64,000 nt of DNA, from assembly GCF_017676385.1 (NCBI RefSeq), contig NZ_JAFFZN010000015.1, forward strand, positions 122,062-186,061. Reading direction: 5' to 3'. Origin of the DNA: Streptomyces spirodelae. Its GTDB lineage: Bacteria; Actinomycetota; Actinomycetes; Streptomycetales; Streptomycetaceae. Shown piece by piece: positions 40,031 to 49,025 of this stretch (position 1 is its first letter; every line of letters begins with the position of its first letter). The position numbers and the translations under genes are program-made. A model generated the notes under the pieces. The model saw only the letters and a list, made by a program, of their open reading frames with translations, was not told where the DNA came from and did not search any database.

Positions 40031-41932
40031 ATGCGCCGCCTCTTCGTCTCCGAAGTGCGTACCTACCCCGGCAGGGTGGCCGCCACGGCGCTGGCATGTG
40101 CGGCGACTGCGGCCGGGGTGGGAGCGTGCCTCCTGCTGTTCATCGGGGTCGGCCTGCCCGATTACGCGGAGAACTCCGTGGCGGCCCGGACCGCGCAGGA
40201 CACCCGCAACCTGCTGTCGCTGCTGCTGTCCATGCTTCTGATGTGCGCGGTCGTGGTCATCGGCTCGACCGTCTCGCTCTGGACCAGGCAGCGCCTCGAC
40301 CAGTTCGCCGTACTGCGTGCGCTCGGAGTCACCGCAGGTCGGCTGCGCGGCATGGTCGCACTCGACGTGGCCGCTCTCGCCGTCGTCTCGGCCGCCCTGG
40401 GCGCGGCCGTCGGCATGGTCCCGCTGGCGCACGCCGGGAGAGCGCTGCTGGTCCGACGCCAGTTGTTTCCTGCGGCTGCTCCCCTTCCGTCGCTCGGCAC
40501 GGCCTGCTGGGCAGCGGTCGCCGTGTGCGTCGGCCTGGGCGCTGTCGGTGTGCTGGCGGCCACGGCGAGCGTGCTGGCCGCCGGTCGGGTCAGCCCGGGG
40601 GCGCTGCTCAAGGACGGGGAGCTGACCATGGAGTCGTCCCGCGGCCGGGCGCGGCTGGTGACGGGCGGCATCATGGCCGTGGCACTGTGCGGACCCCTGG
40701 TTTGCGTCATGGCGTTCATGGAGCTGCCCGCGACGGTGCGGGCCGCTGTGGCGCCCGGCCTGGCGCTGGTGGTGCTGCCGACTCTCGCTGTCCTCGCCCC
40801 ATGGCTGGTACCGCCGCTGGTCGGCCCGGTCTGCTTGGTCCTCCGGCTCGTGGACCGGCGGCTGGGACGTATCGCGGCGGCAGGCTTGCGGGCCGCTCCC
40901 GCCCGTACGACGGCGATGGCGGTGCCCGTGCTGCTGGCGGTCGGCATCACCGGCTCGCTGCTCGGCGCAGGTGCCACGGTGGGACGTGCGGTCGAACGGC
41001 AGAACGAGAAGGGGCTGCGTGCCGACGGAGTGCTCACCGCCGAACCGGGCAGCCGCCTGCCCGCCACGCCCCGCCCGGTCCCCGGAGGCACAGCCACCCC
41101 GCTGCTGGCGACCAAGGTCACCACCCCTCCGGCCTTCTACGGCAGCGGACCCACCACGACCGACGCCTGGGGCGGCGACGGGCCCGCGCTGGTCAGGGTC
41201 CTGGACCTCGGCGTGCGCGCAGGACGGCTCTCGGCCCTGCGTGACGGCACCTTCGCGGCGGGTGCAATACAGGCGGACAGCCACCGCTGGCGCGTCGGCC
41301 AGCGGGTACGGCTCACGCTGGCCGACGGATCGCACCGGTCGCTCACCCTGGTCGCCGTCTACGAACGCGACCTGGCCTTCCCCCAGCTGGTGATCCCCCG
41401 GTCGACCGCTCTGCGCCACACCCCGGCTCCGTACGCCGACCGCGTCCTGCTCACGGGCCCGCTCCGGTCCTGGCCTCGAGAGCCAGGCCGGCGGATCGCC
41501 TCCCGCGCCGCATACCTGGCCGACTCCGCACCCCGTGACCCCGCCGACGACCTCGCCGCCCGGCTGATCGTGGCCGTCGTCGCCGGTTACGCGCTGCTGT
41601 CGGCCGCCAACACCTGCTCGCTCGCCCAGCGCGACCGCCGCAGCCAGCGAGCACACCTGCGGGCGCTGGGTCTGGGACGCCTCCAGCTGCTGCGCTGCCT
41701 CCTGTACGAGGCGGTGGGCGCGACGGGGATCGGCGTGGCCCTTGCGGCCGCCAGCGCTGTGGTCTGCCTGATTCCGCTCTCCCTCGCCCTCGGAGCCGGC
41801 CCGATACCGGGCCTCGATATGCCCTGGACCCTCGGCGTGCTCGCCGGGGCCGCTCTGGCGGTTGCCGTGCCGACGACGATGACGGCTCGCCCCTTGTCCG
41901 GCATCCACACCCAGTTCGCAAGGTGTCGTTGA
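40031..41932 (+). CDS. FtsX-type ABC transporter permease without an adjacent ATPase
   Basis: The start MRRLFVSEVRTYPGRVAATA follows GAAAGG by about 7 bases. Its 633 residues contain about eight to ten TM helices with two FtsX-like blocks (about 60-180 and 510-620), separated by a MacB-type extracytoplasmic part (PGGTATPLLATKV ... VAVYERDLAFPQLV). Such permeases normally work with a LolD/MacB-type ATPase; none is encoded next to it. It could use an ATPase encoded elsewhere or be a remnant of a two-gene unit. Confidence 0.82.
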   Translation: MRRLFVSEVRTYPGRVAATALACAATAAGVGACLLLFIGVGLPDYAENSVAARTAQDTRNLLSLLLSMLLMCAVVVIGSTVSLWTRQRLDQFAVLRALGVTAGRLRGMVALDVAALAVVSAALGAAVGMVPLAHAGRALLVRRQLFPAAAPLPSLGTACWAAVAVCVGLGAVGVLAATASVLAAGRVSPGALLKDGELTMESSRGRARLVTGGIMAVALCGPLVCVMAFMELPATVRAAVAPGLALVVLPTLAVLAPWLVPPLVGPVCLVLRLVDRRLGRIAAAGLRAAPARTTAMAVPVLLAVGITGSLLGAGATVGRAVERQNEKGLRADGVLTAEPGSRLPATPRPVPGGTATPLLATKVTTPPAFYGSGPTTTDAWGGDGPALVRVLDLGVRAGRLSALRDGTFAAGAIQADSHRWRVGQRVRLTLADGSHRSLTLVAVYERDLAFPQLVIPRSTALRHTPAPYADRVLLTGPLRSWPREPGRRIASRAAYLADSAPRDPADDLAARLIVAVVAGYALLSAANTCSLAQRDRRSQRAHLRALGLGRLQLLRCLLYEAVGATGIGVALAAASAVVCLIPLSLALGAGPIPGLDMPWTLGVLAGAALAVAVPTTMTARPLSGIHTQFARCR

Positions 41933-42007
41933 AGGGTGGTCGAATGAGGTATCGCGGCAGCCCTCGTACGGTCGGGGTCCGGCCGACCGGGCGCTTAAGC
42001 TCGGGGT

Positions 42008-42901
42008 ATGCGTTTGAGCACCGTGATCCTTCCTGTCCGCCGCTGGTCCGAGGGCGGGCGGGAGATGTGGCGCCGGGCCGAGGAGCTGGACTTCCACACC
42101 GCGTACACCTATGACCACCTCTCGTGGCGGGTGCCGTTCCGTGACGGTCCCTGGTTCGGTGCCGTACCCACCCTCACCGCCGCCGCTGCCGCCACCTCCC
42201 GGCTGCGGCTCGGCACGATGGTCACCTCCCCCAACTTCCGCCACCCCGTTCCGCTCGCCAAGGAACTGATCACCCTCGACGACATCAGCGGCGGCCGCGT
42301 CACCCTGGGGATCGGCGCCGGAGGGTCCGGCTTCGACGCGACCGCCCTGGGGCAGCACCCGTGGACCCGCCGGGAGCGCGCCGACCGCTTCGCCGAGTTC
42401 GTACCGCTGCTCGACCGGCTCCTCACCGAGGACGAGGTGACGGCCGAGGGCACCTACTACGCCGCCCACGAGGCGCGCGCCCTCCCCGGCTGTGTACAGC
42501 GGCCCCGGCTGCCCTTCACCGTCGCCGCGACCGGCCCGCGCGGGCTGCGGCTGGCCGCCCGCCACGGGCAGTCGTGGCTGACGACCGGCGACCCGGCCGC
42601 CAACGAGACCGGCACCCCCGCCGACTCGCTGGCCGCGCTCGCCCGCCAGACCGAGGCCCTGGAGAAGGCATGCGCCGAGGCCGGCCGCGACCCGCACTCC
42701 CTCGGCCGTACGCTGCTGACCGGCTTCACCCCCGACCGCCCGCTGGAGTCTCTGGACGCCTTCGTCGACTTCGCCGGCCGCCTCGCCACTCTCGGCTTCG
42801 ACGAGCTCGTCCTCCACTGGCCCCTCCCCGGCACCCGCTTCGAGGCGGACCAGTCGGTCTTCGAGCGCATCGCCACGGAGGCACCCGCCCAGCTCGGGTA
42901 G
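42008..42901 (+). CDS. LLM-class flavin/F420-dependent oxidoreductase
   Basis: The 297-residue protein has the luciferase-like monooxygenase barrel: MRLSTVILPVRRWSEGG, HTAYTYDHLSWR, RLRLGTMVTSPNFRHP, and DDISGGRVTLGIGAGG. These are shared by F420-dependent reductases of actinobacteria. The substrate is unknown. It converges with the MerR gene ending at 42934. Confidence 0.87.
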   Translation: MRLSTVILPVRRWSEGGREMWRRAEELDFHTAYTYDHLSWRVPFRDGPWFGAVPTLTAAAAATSRLRLGTMVTSPNFRHPVPLAKELITLDDISGGRVTLGIGAGGSGFDATALGQHPWTRRERADRFAEFVPLLDRLLTEDEVTAEGTYYAAHEARALPGCVQRPRLPFTVAATGPRGLRLAARHGQSWLTTGDPAANETGTPADSLAALARQTEALEKACAEAGRDPHSLGRTLLTGFTPDRPLESLDAFVDFAGRLATLGFDELVLHWPLPGTRFEADQSVFERIATEAPAQLG

Positions 42902-42933
42902 CCGCGGTGTGCGGCCCGGGTGGACGGCTCGCC

Positions 42934-44094
42934 TCACCCCCCTCGCGCCGTCATCCGGTCCATCGCCCGTGCCCGCACCTCCCGTTCCGCCGCCGCCGCG
43001 ATGAAGCCCGGCACACGGGCCTCGCCGACCAACTCGCGAACCGACTCGACCGTTTCAGCGGGCAACCGCACCTGCTCGCTCCGGCCCGCGCGGCCAGCAG
43101 CGGTACCGTCCGGAGCGGTGCCGTCCCGCGTGGTGCCGTCCCGAGTGGTGCCGTCCCGCGTGGTGCCGTCCGGAGCGGCGCCATCTGGAGCGGCGCCATC
43201 TGGAGCGGCGCCATCTGGAGCGGTGCCGTCCCGGGCGGTGCCGCCTGGCGCGGTGGAGTTCGCGGTCCTGCCGATCGCGGCAGCACTGGCCAAGGGGGCG
43301 GCTGCCGCCGAGCGCAAGTGGTCGCGCAGGGAGCGGGCGGCCAACTTCTGCATCGCTCTCGCCAGTTCGGCCTCCACCGTCTGCTGCGCCAGCGGGCGGA
43401 GCCTGCGCACCAGGTCAGCTGCCTCGGAGGCGTCACCCTCGGAGAGGTGGGTGCCCAGATAGCGGACGAAGACGTGCTCGTTGGTGAAGTCCAGGAAACG
43501 GGCGGCTATGTGCTCCACCTGGCCGCGCAGCTCCCGCAGTTGCTCGGTGATGGCCGGCAGCGGCACCCCCGCCCTGTGCAGCTCCACGGCCACCGACAGC
43601 TCCTGCGGGCTCGGCACCAGGAACTCGTCCTCCCTCCCCGGCAGCGGCTCCAGCACCCCCAGGGCCATCGCCTCGGAGACGGCCGCCGCGTCGTGCGCGC
43701 CGCCGAACAGCTCATCCAGCTCGGCCCGCGAGACACGGCCCGACTCCTCGTCCGTCCACGGCCCGTCGACCTCCGCGACCAGGCCCAGCACTCCCCCCAG
43801 GCCCCGGCCCTCGTCCCATGCCTGGAGCAGCTCCTTTATCGATGCCAGGGTGTAGCCCCGCTCCAGCAGGTCGGCGATCTGCCGCAGCCGTGCCAGATGC
43901 GAGTCGTCGTACACATTGGCCCGCCCCCGCCGCTCCGGCTTCGGCAGCAGGCCCTTGTCCTGGTACGCGCGGATGGTGCGTACCGTCGCCCCGCTGCGGT
44001 GTGCGAGGTCTTCGATGCGGTACTCCGGAGTGCGGTGCCCGGACTCGGACGTCGAGGCCCGCGCCGGGTCCTTGGTCCGGGGTGAGGGTGGCAT
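42934..44094 (-). CDS. MerR-family regulator with repetitive C-terminal linker
   Basis: The start MPPSPRTKDPARAST has GAAGGAG 9 bases upstream. The 386-residue product has a MerR winged HTH (YRIEDLAHRSGATVRTIRAY, then QDKGLLPKPERRGRANVYDD), a helical region, a stalk made of repeated APDGA/TRDGT pentads (about 290-335) and a final helical stretch. It is much longer than classical MerR (about 140). It is the last gene of the M24 - fusion - MerR operon. DNA for the stalk is a 15-bp-unit tandem array at about 43105-43250. Confidence 0.85.
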   Translation of the reverse strand: MPPSPRTKDPARASTSESGHRTPEYRIEDLAHRSGATVRTIRAYQDKGLLPKPERRGRANVYDDSHLARLRQIADLLERGYTLASIKELLQAWDEGRGLGGVLGLVAEVDGPWTDEESGRVSRAELDELFGGAHDAAAVSEAMALGVLEPLPGREDEFLVPSPQELSVAVELHRAGVPLPAITEQLRELRGQVEHIAARFLDFTNEHVFVRYLGTHLSEGDASEAADLVRRLRPLAQQTVEAELARAMQKLAARSLRDHLRSAAAAPLASAAAIGRTANSTAPGGTARDGTAPDGAAPDGAAPDGAAPDGTTRDGTTRDGTTRDGTAPDGTAAGRAGRSEQVRLPAETVESVRELVGEARVPGFIAAAAEREVRARAMDRMTARGG

Positions 44095-44133
44095 GGTCGT
44101 GGTCTCCTTCGACACGGCTGCGTTCGACAAGGG

Positions 44134-45954
44134 CTACAAGGGCGGCCGGACGCGGGCGATGCCGCGCAGGGCTCGCGGGGCGAGACGGGACAGCAGCCGG
44201 GCTCCACGGGCCTCGGGCGTCACCGGCACCACGGCCTGGTTGCGCACGACGGCCCGCAGGACGGCCTCCGCCACCTTCTCCGGCGGATAGTTGCGTATCC
44301 CGTAGAGCCGGGACGTGCGGCGCCTGATCCGCTCCTGCTCCGCCTCGTCCGCCCCGGCGAACCGTGCCGTACCGGTGATGTTGGTGTTGACGAAGCCGGG
44401 GCAGACCGCCGTCACACCGATGCCCCGGCCCGCCAGCTCGGCACGCAGGCACTCGCTGAGCATCAGTACGGCCGCCTTGGAGGTGCTGTACGCGGGCAGG
44501 GCGCGGGAGGGCTGATAGGCGGCGGCCGAAGCGGTGTTGACGATGTGTCCGCCCTGGCCGCGCTCGGCCATCTGCCGGCCGAAGAGCCGGCAGCCGTGGA
44601 TGACCCCCCACAGATTGACGTCCAGTGTCCGGCGCCACTCCTCGGTGGTCGTCTCCAGGAAGGAGCCCGCCATGCCGATGCCCGCGTTGTTGACCAGCAC
44701 ATCCACCGTGCCGTACGCGGTGGCCACTTTCTCGGCCAGCTTCTCCATCGCCTGCTCGTCCGCGACATCCACCGTCTCCGCCCACGCCTGCGGAGCACCC
44801 ACCAGGCGCGCCAGGTCCGCGGTCCGGGCGGCGCTCTGCGGGTCCCGGTCCACCGCGATCACCCGGGCCCCCGCCTCGGCGAACGAGAAGGCCGTCGCCC
44901 TGCCGATACCGCTGCCCGCGCCGGTCACCAGCACCAGTTGACCCGCGAACCGTTCCGCGTACCTGCCGGTGGCCACGGGTTCCCTGGCTGGCATCCCCGG
45001 CTCGGTACCGTCGACGAACTCGGTGATCCAGTCCGCGAGCCGGTCCGGCCTGGTACGCGGCACCCAGTGCTTGGCCGGGAGGGTGCGCCGGGTGAGGCGG
45101 GGTGCCCACTGCTCCAGCTCGTCGTAGAGCCGCTCACTCAGGAACGCGTCCTGGGTGGGTGTGATGAGCTGGACCGGGACATGGGCATAGCAGTCGGTGC
45201 GGGGGCGGCGCAGTCTGGCGCGGACATTGTCCCGGTAGAGCCAGGCCCCGTGCGCCGCGTCATCGGCCAGGGACGAGGTGGGGTAGCCGCCGCCCGGCGC
45301 CTTCTCGGCCAGCTCCAGCAGCCGTGGCCAGCGCTTGCCCAGCGGCCCGCGCCACGCCAGCTCGGGCAGCAACGGGGTGTGCAGCGCGTACACGTACCAG
45401 GACTTGGCGCCCTGGCCGAGCAGTTGCGCGACCCGGCGCGGAGTGGGCCGGGACATCCGCTTCCTGATCCAGTGGCCGAAGTGGTCGAGCGAGGGCCCGG
45501 AGACCGAGGTGAAGGAGGCGATCCTGCCCTCCGTACGGCGCACCGTGGCGAACTCCCAGCCCTGTACGGAACCCCAGTCGTGCCCGACCACGTGCACCGG
45601 CTCGGTGGGGCTGACCGCATCCACGACTGCCAGGAAGTCGTCGGTGAGCTTCTCCAGGGTGAAGCCGCCGCGCAGCGGCCTGGGCGCCGAGGACCTGCCG
45701 CAGCCCCGCACGTCGTACAGCACCACGTGGAAGCGGTCCTTGAGGCGGTGCGCCACCTCGGACCAGACCTCCTTGCTGTCCGGATAGCCGTGCAGCAGCA
45801 CAACCGTCGGCCGGGCGGTATCGCCCAGCTCGGCGACGCACAGCTCGATTCCTCCGGTGGCCACCCGGCGCTCCCGCGCGCAGGTCGGCAGGCCGGGCTC
45901 CGCCGGGCGCCCACCCTGGGCGGCGCCGTTCGCGTCGTTCGCCTTTCCACTCAT
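44134..45954 (-). CDS. Fusion of epoxide-hydrolase-like alpha/beta hydrolase and SDR oxidoreductase
   Basis: GGAGGAGG precedes the ATG and the product has 606 residues. The N-terminal half (about 35-320) is an alpha/beta hydrolase with HGYPDS oxyanion motif and nucleophile Asp126 in GHDWGS, the epoxide hydrolase/haloalkane dehalogenase class; the His is probably H296. The C-terminal half (about 338-600) is a classical SDR with TGAGSGIG (345-351), NNAG (422-425) and YSTSK (489-493). One polypeptide could open an epoxide or hydrolyse an ester and then oxidise the resulting alcohol. Start overlaps the M24 stop as ATGA. Confidence 0.9.
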   Translation of the reverse strand: MSGKANDANGAAQGGRPAEPGLPTCARERRVATGGIELCVAELGDTARPTVVLLHGYPDSKEVWSEVAHRLKDRFHVVLYDVRGCGRSSAPRPLRGGFTLEKLTDDFLAVVDAVSPTEPVHVVGHDWGSVQGWEFATVRRTEGRIASFTSVSGPSLDHFGHWIRKRMSRPTPRRVAQLLGQGAKSWYVYALHTPLLPELAWRGPLGKRWPRLLELAEKAPGGGYPTSSLADDAAHGAWLYRDNVRARLRRPRTDCYAHVPVQLITPTQDAFLSERLYDELEQWAPRLTRRTLPAKHWVPRTRPDRLADWITEFVDGTEPGMPAREPVATGRYAERFAGQLVLVTGAGSGIGRATAFSFAEAGARVIAVDRDPQSAARTADLARLVGAPQAWAETVDVADEQAMEKLAEKVATAYGTVDVLVNNAGIGMAGSFLETTTEEWRRTLDVNLWGVIHGCRLFGRQMAERGQGGHIVNTASAAAYQPSRALPAYSTSKAAVLMLSECLRAELAGRGIGVTAVCPGFVNTNITGTARFAGADEAEQERIRRRTSRLYGIRNYPPEKVAEAVLRAVVRNQAVVPVTPEARGARLLSRLAPRALRGIARVRPPL

Positions 45955-46838
45955 ACCGCCTGTGCCTCCTCCTGCCGGCGCCGCACTCCCCCACGCTCGA
46001 ATGCGCTCGCGCGGGGGGACCCCCATGGCAGATCGTCGTCCAGCCAGAACGCGCTCTCCTGAAAATCCCGGGAGTCGGTGACCACCAGGATCTCCTCGAA
46101 CTTCGCGCCCGTACCGCGGAATCCGAGGTGCGGCTGCACCGCCCACAACCCCGGCTGCGGCGGATGGTCCGAGAAGCGGTACGGGCTCCACAGCGGGGAC
46201 CAGCCGTCCCGGTGGCCGTGCAGCGCGTCCCGCGCCAGACCGCGCAGGGCGTTGGTGCCGAAGCCGAGGACCCGCGGCGACCAGCGGCGGTCCGGGACGC
46301 GGTCGACCTTGTGCGCGATGACACCGAAGGGGTAGGCGCGGTGCCGGTTCGTATACCCCTGTGCGGTCATCAGCCGCTCAACGTCCTCGTAGATCTCCCG
46401 GAGCGAGCGCCGCTCCCGTACTCCGGTGAGGATCAGGTCGCGGTGTTGCCGCAGGTCGGCCAGCAGCCTTTCGTGCACCGGGTTGAGGCCCAGGCAGCCG
46501 GAGTAGCCGATGTCGGAGGTGTAGCCGCCCCGGATCGGCGCCATGTCGAGGATGAAGGGCATCCCCGGCTCCAGCTTCCGGTTGGTGGGGAAGAACTGGA
46601 GCGGGACCTTGAACCCGGTGAACGCCGTGCGGTCCCCGAACCAGGCGAAGGGCAGATGGAACCAGTCCCGCACGCCGCGTTCGCGCAGCCACTCGCGCTG
46701 CATCCGGGCGGCTTCCCGCTCGGTCACCCCCGGCTTCAGCCGGGCGGCGACCGACTCGGCGCAGGCGTAGGCCAGTTGCTGGACCTCCCTGAACCCTCGC
46801 AGGTCAGCGGAGGAGTATCCGATCGTCGCCGCACGCAT
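45951..46838 (-). CDS. M24 (creatinase/aminopeptidase P fold) family protein
   Basis: The start MRAATIGYSSADLRGFREVQ has GGAGG upstream. The 295 residues have the pita-bread fold metal ligands: LDMAPIRGGYTSDIGYS (two Asp), a later His in GVIAHKVDR, and Glu in GAKFEEILVVTD. This pattern fits M24 peptidases and related hydrolases; the first half lacks the N-terminal creatinase domain. It is first in an operon with the hydrolase-SDR fusion. The substrate is unknown. Confidence 0.83.
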   Translation of the reverse strand: MRAATIGYSSADLRGFREVQQLAYACAESVAARLKPGVTEREAARMQREWLRERGVRDWFHLPFAWFGDRTAFTGFKVPLQFFPTNRKLEPGMPFILDMAPIRGGYTSDIGYSGCLGLNPVHERLLADLRQHRDLILTGVRERRSLREIYEDVERLMTAQGYTNRHRAYPFGVIAHKVDRVPDRRWSPRVLGFGTNALRGLARDALHGHRDGWSPLWSPYRFSDHPPQPGLWAVQPHLGFRGTGAKFEEILVVTDSRDFQESAFWLDDDLPWGSPRASAFERGGVRRRQEEAQAV

Positions 46839-47122
46839 CCCGGCCTCCGTCCGTAGGTGATCGCCGGTCCTCCGGCGCTCCGTCGCCAAGCGGCTCCGGT
46901 GCGTGAGCAACTTGACATCGACGAATGTGACATCGACCCGTGGCTGGGTCAAGGGGTCCGCAGAGCCTGTGGACAACTCCGGATCACGGCCGACCCCCCC
47001 TTCCCCTACGGGGCGCTACGACTTGAGAGGGACGGGCCCACGCTCTTGAGAGGTATGCGCCCGCCCCGGAAACCGGCGCCGCGTCTGACGCGGACGCGAC
47101 GAGCGGCTCATAGCGTCGAGGT

Positions 47123-48121
47123 GTGACTGTGATCGCGATCGAAAGCCTCAGCAAGCGGTTCCCCCGGGTGACCGCACTGGACCGGCTGACCGTCGGCATC
47201 GAGCCGGGGGTCACCGGCCTGGTGGGCGCCAACGGAGCCGGAAAATCCACCCTCATCAAGATCCTGCTCGGGCTCTCCCCGGCCTCCGAGGGCACCGCCA
47301 GCGTGCTCGGCATGGATGTGGCCACCCAGGGCGGCGCGATCCGGGAGCGGGTGGGGTACATGCCCGAGCACGACTGTCTGCCACCGGACGTGTCCGCGAC
47401 CGAGTTCGTCGTCCACATGGCGCGCATGTCGGGACTGCCCGCCACAGCGGCTCGCGAGCGTACTGCCGACACCCTGCGCCACGTCGGCCTCTACGAGGAG
47501 CGCTACCGGCCGATGGGCGGCTACTCGACGGGCATGAAGCAGCGCGTCAAGCTCGCCCAGGCCCTCGTGCACGACCCCCGGCTGGTCCTCCTGGACGAGC
47601 CCACCAACGGGCTCGATCCCGTCGGCCGCGACGAGATGCTCGGCCTCATCCGCAGGGTGCACACCGACTTCGGCATCTCCGTCCTGGTCACCTCGCACCT
47701 GCTGGGCGAGTTGGAGCGCACCAGCGACCACATCGTCGTCATCGACGGCGGCAAGCTGTTGCGCTCCTCCTCGACCGCCGACTTCACCCAGCGCACCGCC
47801 GTCCTGGCCGTCGAGGTCACCGACACCGACGAGCACCCCGACGGCACCGCGGCCCTCCGCGCGGCGCTCCGCAAGGCGGGCCTGGCACCGCACGAGCCCG
47901 CTGACGACAGTGCCGTCGCACCCGGCGCCGGGCACCTGGTCACTCTCGACATCGGCAGCGAGCACGGGGACACCGAGGCATCGACCGCATCGGCCTCCTC
48001 GGTCTTCGACACCGTGCGGGACACCGCGGCCGACCTCGGCCTGGGGCTGGTCCGCATGGAACAGCGCAGGCACCAGATCTCCGAGGTCTTCACGGAAAGG
48101 AGCGCCGACGATGTCGCCTGA
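47123..48121 (+). CDS. ABC transporter ATP-binding protein (first of two)
   Basis: The 332-residue ATPase has Walker A GANGAGKST, signature YSTGMKQR, Walker B LVLLDEPTNGLD and an H-loop TSHL. A 90-residue C-terminal extension follows. The GTG start gives VTVIAIESLSKRF. It opens a four-gene operon (ATPase, permease, ATPase, permease) whose first three genes overlap. The type resembles ABC-2 exporters of peptides, drugs or lipids; the substrate is unknown. Confidence 0.93.
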   Translation: MTVIAIESLSKRFPRVTALDRLTVGIEPGVTGLVGANGAGKSTLIKILLGLSPASEGTASVLGMDVATQGGAIRERVGYMPEHDCLPPDVSATEFVVHMARMSGLPATAARERTADTLRHVGLYEERYRPMGGYSTGMKQRVKLAQALVHDPRLVLLDEPTNGLDPVGRDEMLGLIRRVHTDFGISVLVTSHLLGELERTSDHIVVIDGGKLLRSSSTADFTQRTAVLAVEVTDTDEHPDGTAALRAALRKAGLAPHEPADDSAVAPGAGHLVTLDIGSEHGDTEASTASASSVFDTVRDTAADLGLGLVRMEQRRHQISEVFTERSADDVA

Positions 48122-49025
48122 CCGCACCCTGGGCCACCCCACCGCCGAGCGGGGCCAGGACGTCATTCACAACATCGGCTACCGCGGCTACGAGGGTCCC
48201 AGGCTGGGCCGCTCCTACGCGCGCCGCGCCCTGTTCACCCAGTCGCTGCGCGGCACCTACGGGCTGGGCCGGTCGGCCAAGTCCAAGGTGCTGCCGATGC
48301 TGCTGTTCGCCGCGGTGTGCGTGCCGGCCGCCATCCTGGTGGCCGTGGCAGCCCTCACCAAGAGCAAGAGCCTCGAAGCCGGGTACGCGGAGTATGTGCT
48401 GCTGATGCAGCCGGTGCTGGGCATCTTCCTGGCCGCCGCCGCGCCCCAGGCCATCTCCATGGACCTGCGCTTCAAGACGATGCCGCTGTACTTCTCCCGT
48501 CCCATGGAGCGCAGCGACTATGTGGCAGCCAAATACGCGGCCCTCTCGGCGGCGCTCTTCGTGTTCACGGCCGTGCCCGTGCTGATCATGTATCTCGGTG
48601 CGCTGCTGGTGAAGCTGGACTTCTCCGACCAGACCAAGGGGGCCGCCCAGGGCCTCGTGTTCTGCGCGCTGTTCGCGCTGCTGCACGCCGCCATCGCCGC
48701 CTGGATCGCCGCGCTGACCCCGCGCCGCGGCTTCGGTGTCGCCGCGATCATCGTCGCGATCACGGTTCCCTACTTCCTGATCAGCGCGCTCCAGGGCATC
48801 GCCCTCACGTCCGACAACAGCAGCGCCATCGGCTGGCTCGGACTGGGCTCGCCGGGGACGCTGCTGGACGGCATCCAGAGCAGGTTCCTGGACGGCCGTT
48901 CCGGATTCCCCGACGCGCAGACGCTCACCGGTGCCCAGGGCGGCGTCTACCTCGTCGTCTTCGCGGCACTGGTCGTCTGCTTCTACGCCCTCCTGCTGCG
49001 CCGCTACCGAAAGGCCGGACTGTGA
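48111..49025 (+). CDS. ABC-2-type transporter permease
   Basis: MSPDRTLGHPTAERGQDV starts inside the end of the first ATPase gene (11-base overlap) after GGAAAGGAG. The 304 residues carry a cytosolic lead ending GYRGYEGPRLG and six predicted TM helices with a LYFSRPMERSDYVAAK coupling segment. Its own stop overlaps the next GTG as GTGA. Confidence 0.88.
   Translation: MSPDRTLGHPTAERGQDVIHNIGYRGYEGPRLGRSYARRALFTQSLRGTYGLGRSAKSKVLPMLLFAAVCVPAAILVAVAALTKSKSLEAGYAEYVLLMQPVLGIFLAAAAPQAISMDLRFKTMPLYFSRPMERSDYVAAKYAALSAALFVFTAVPVLIMYLGALLVKLDFSDQTKGAAQGLVFCALFALLHAAIAAWIAALTPRRGFGVAAIIVAITVPYFLISALQGIALTSDNSSAIGWLGLGSPGTLLDGIQSRFLDGRSGFPDAQTLTGAQGGVYLVVFAALVVCFYALLLRRYRKAGL

Noticed and set aside
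39944..42937. 997-codon minus-strand frame over the FtsX and LLM genes
   Set aside because: Antisense shadow; both plus-strand genes have RBS, correct family motifs and better codon bias.
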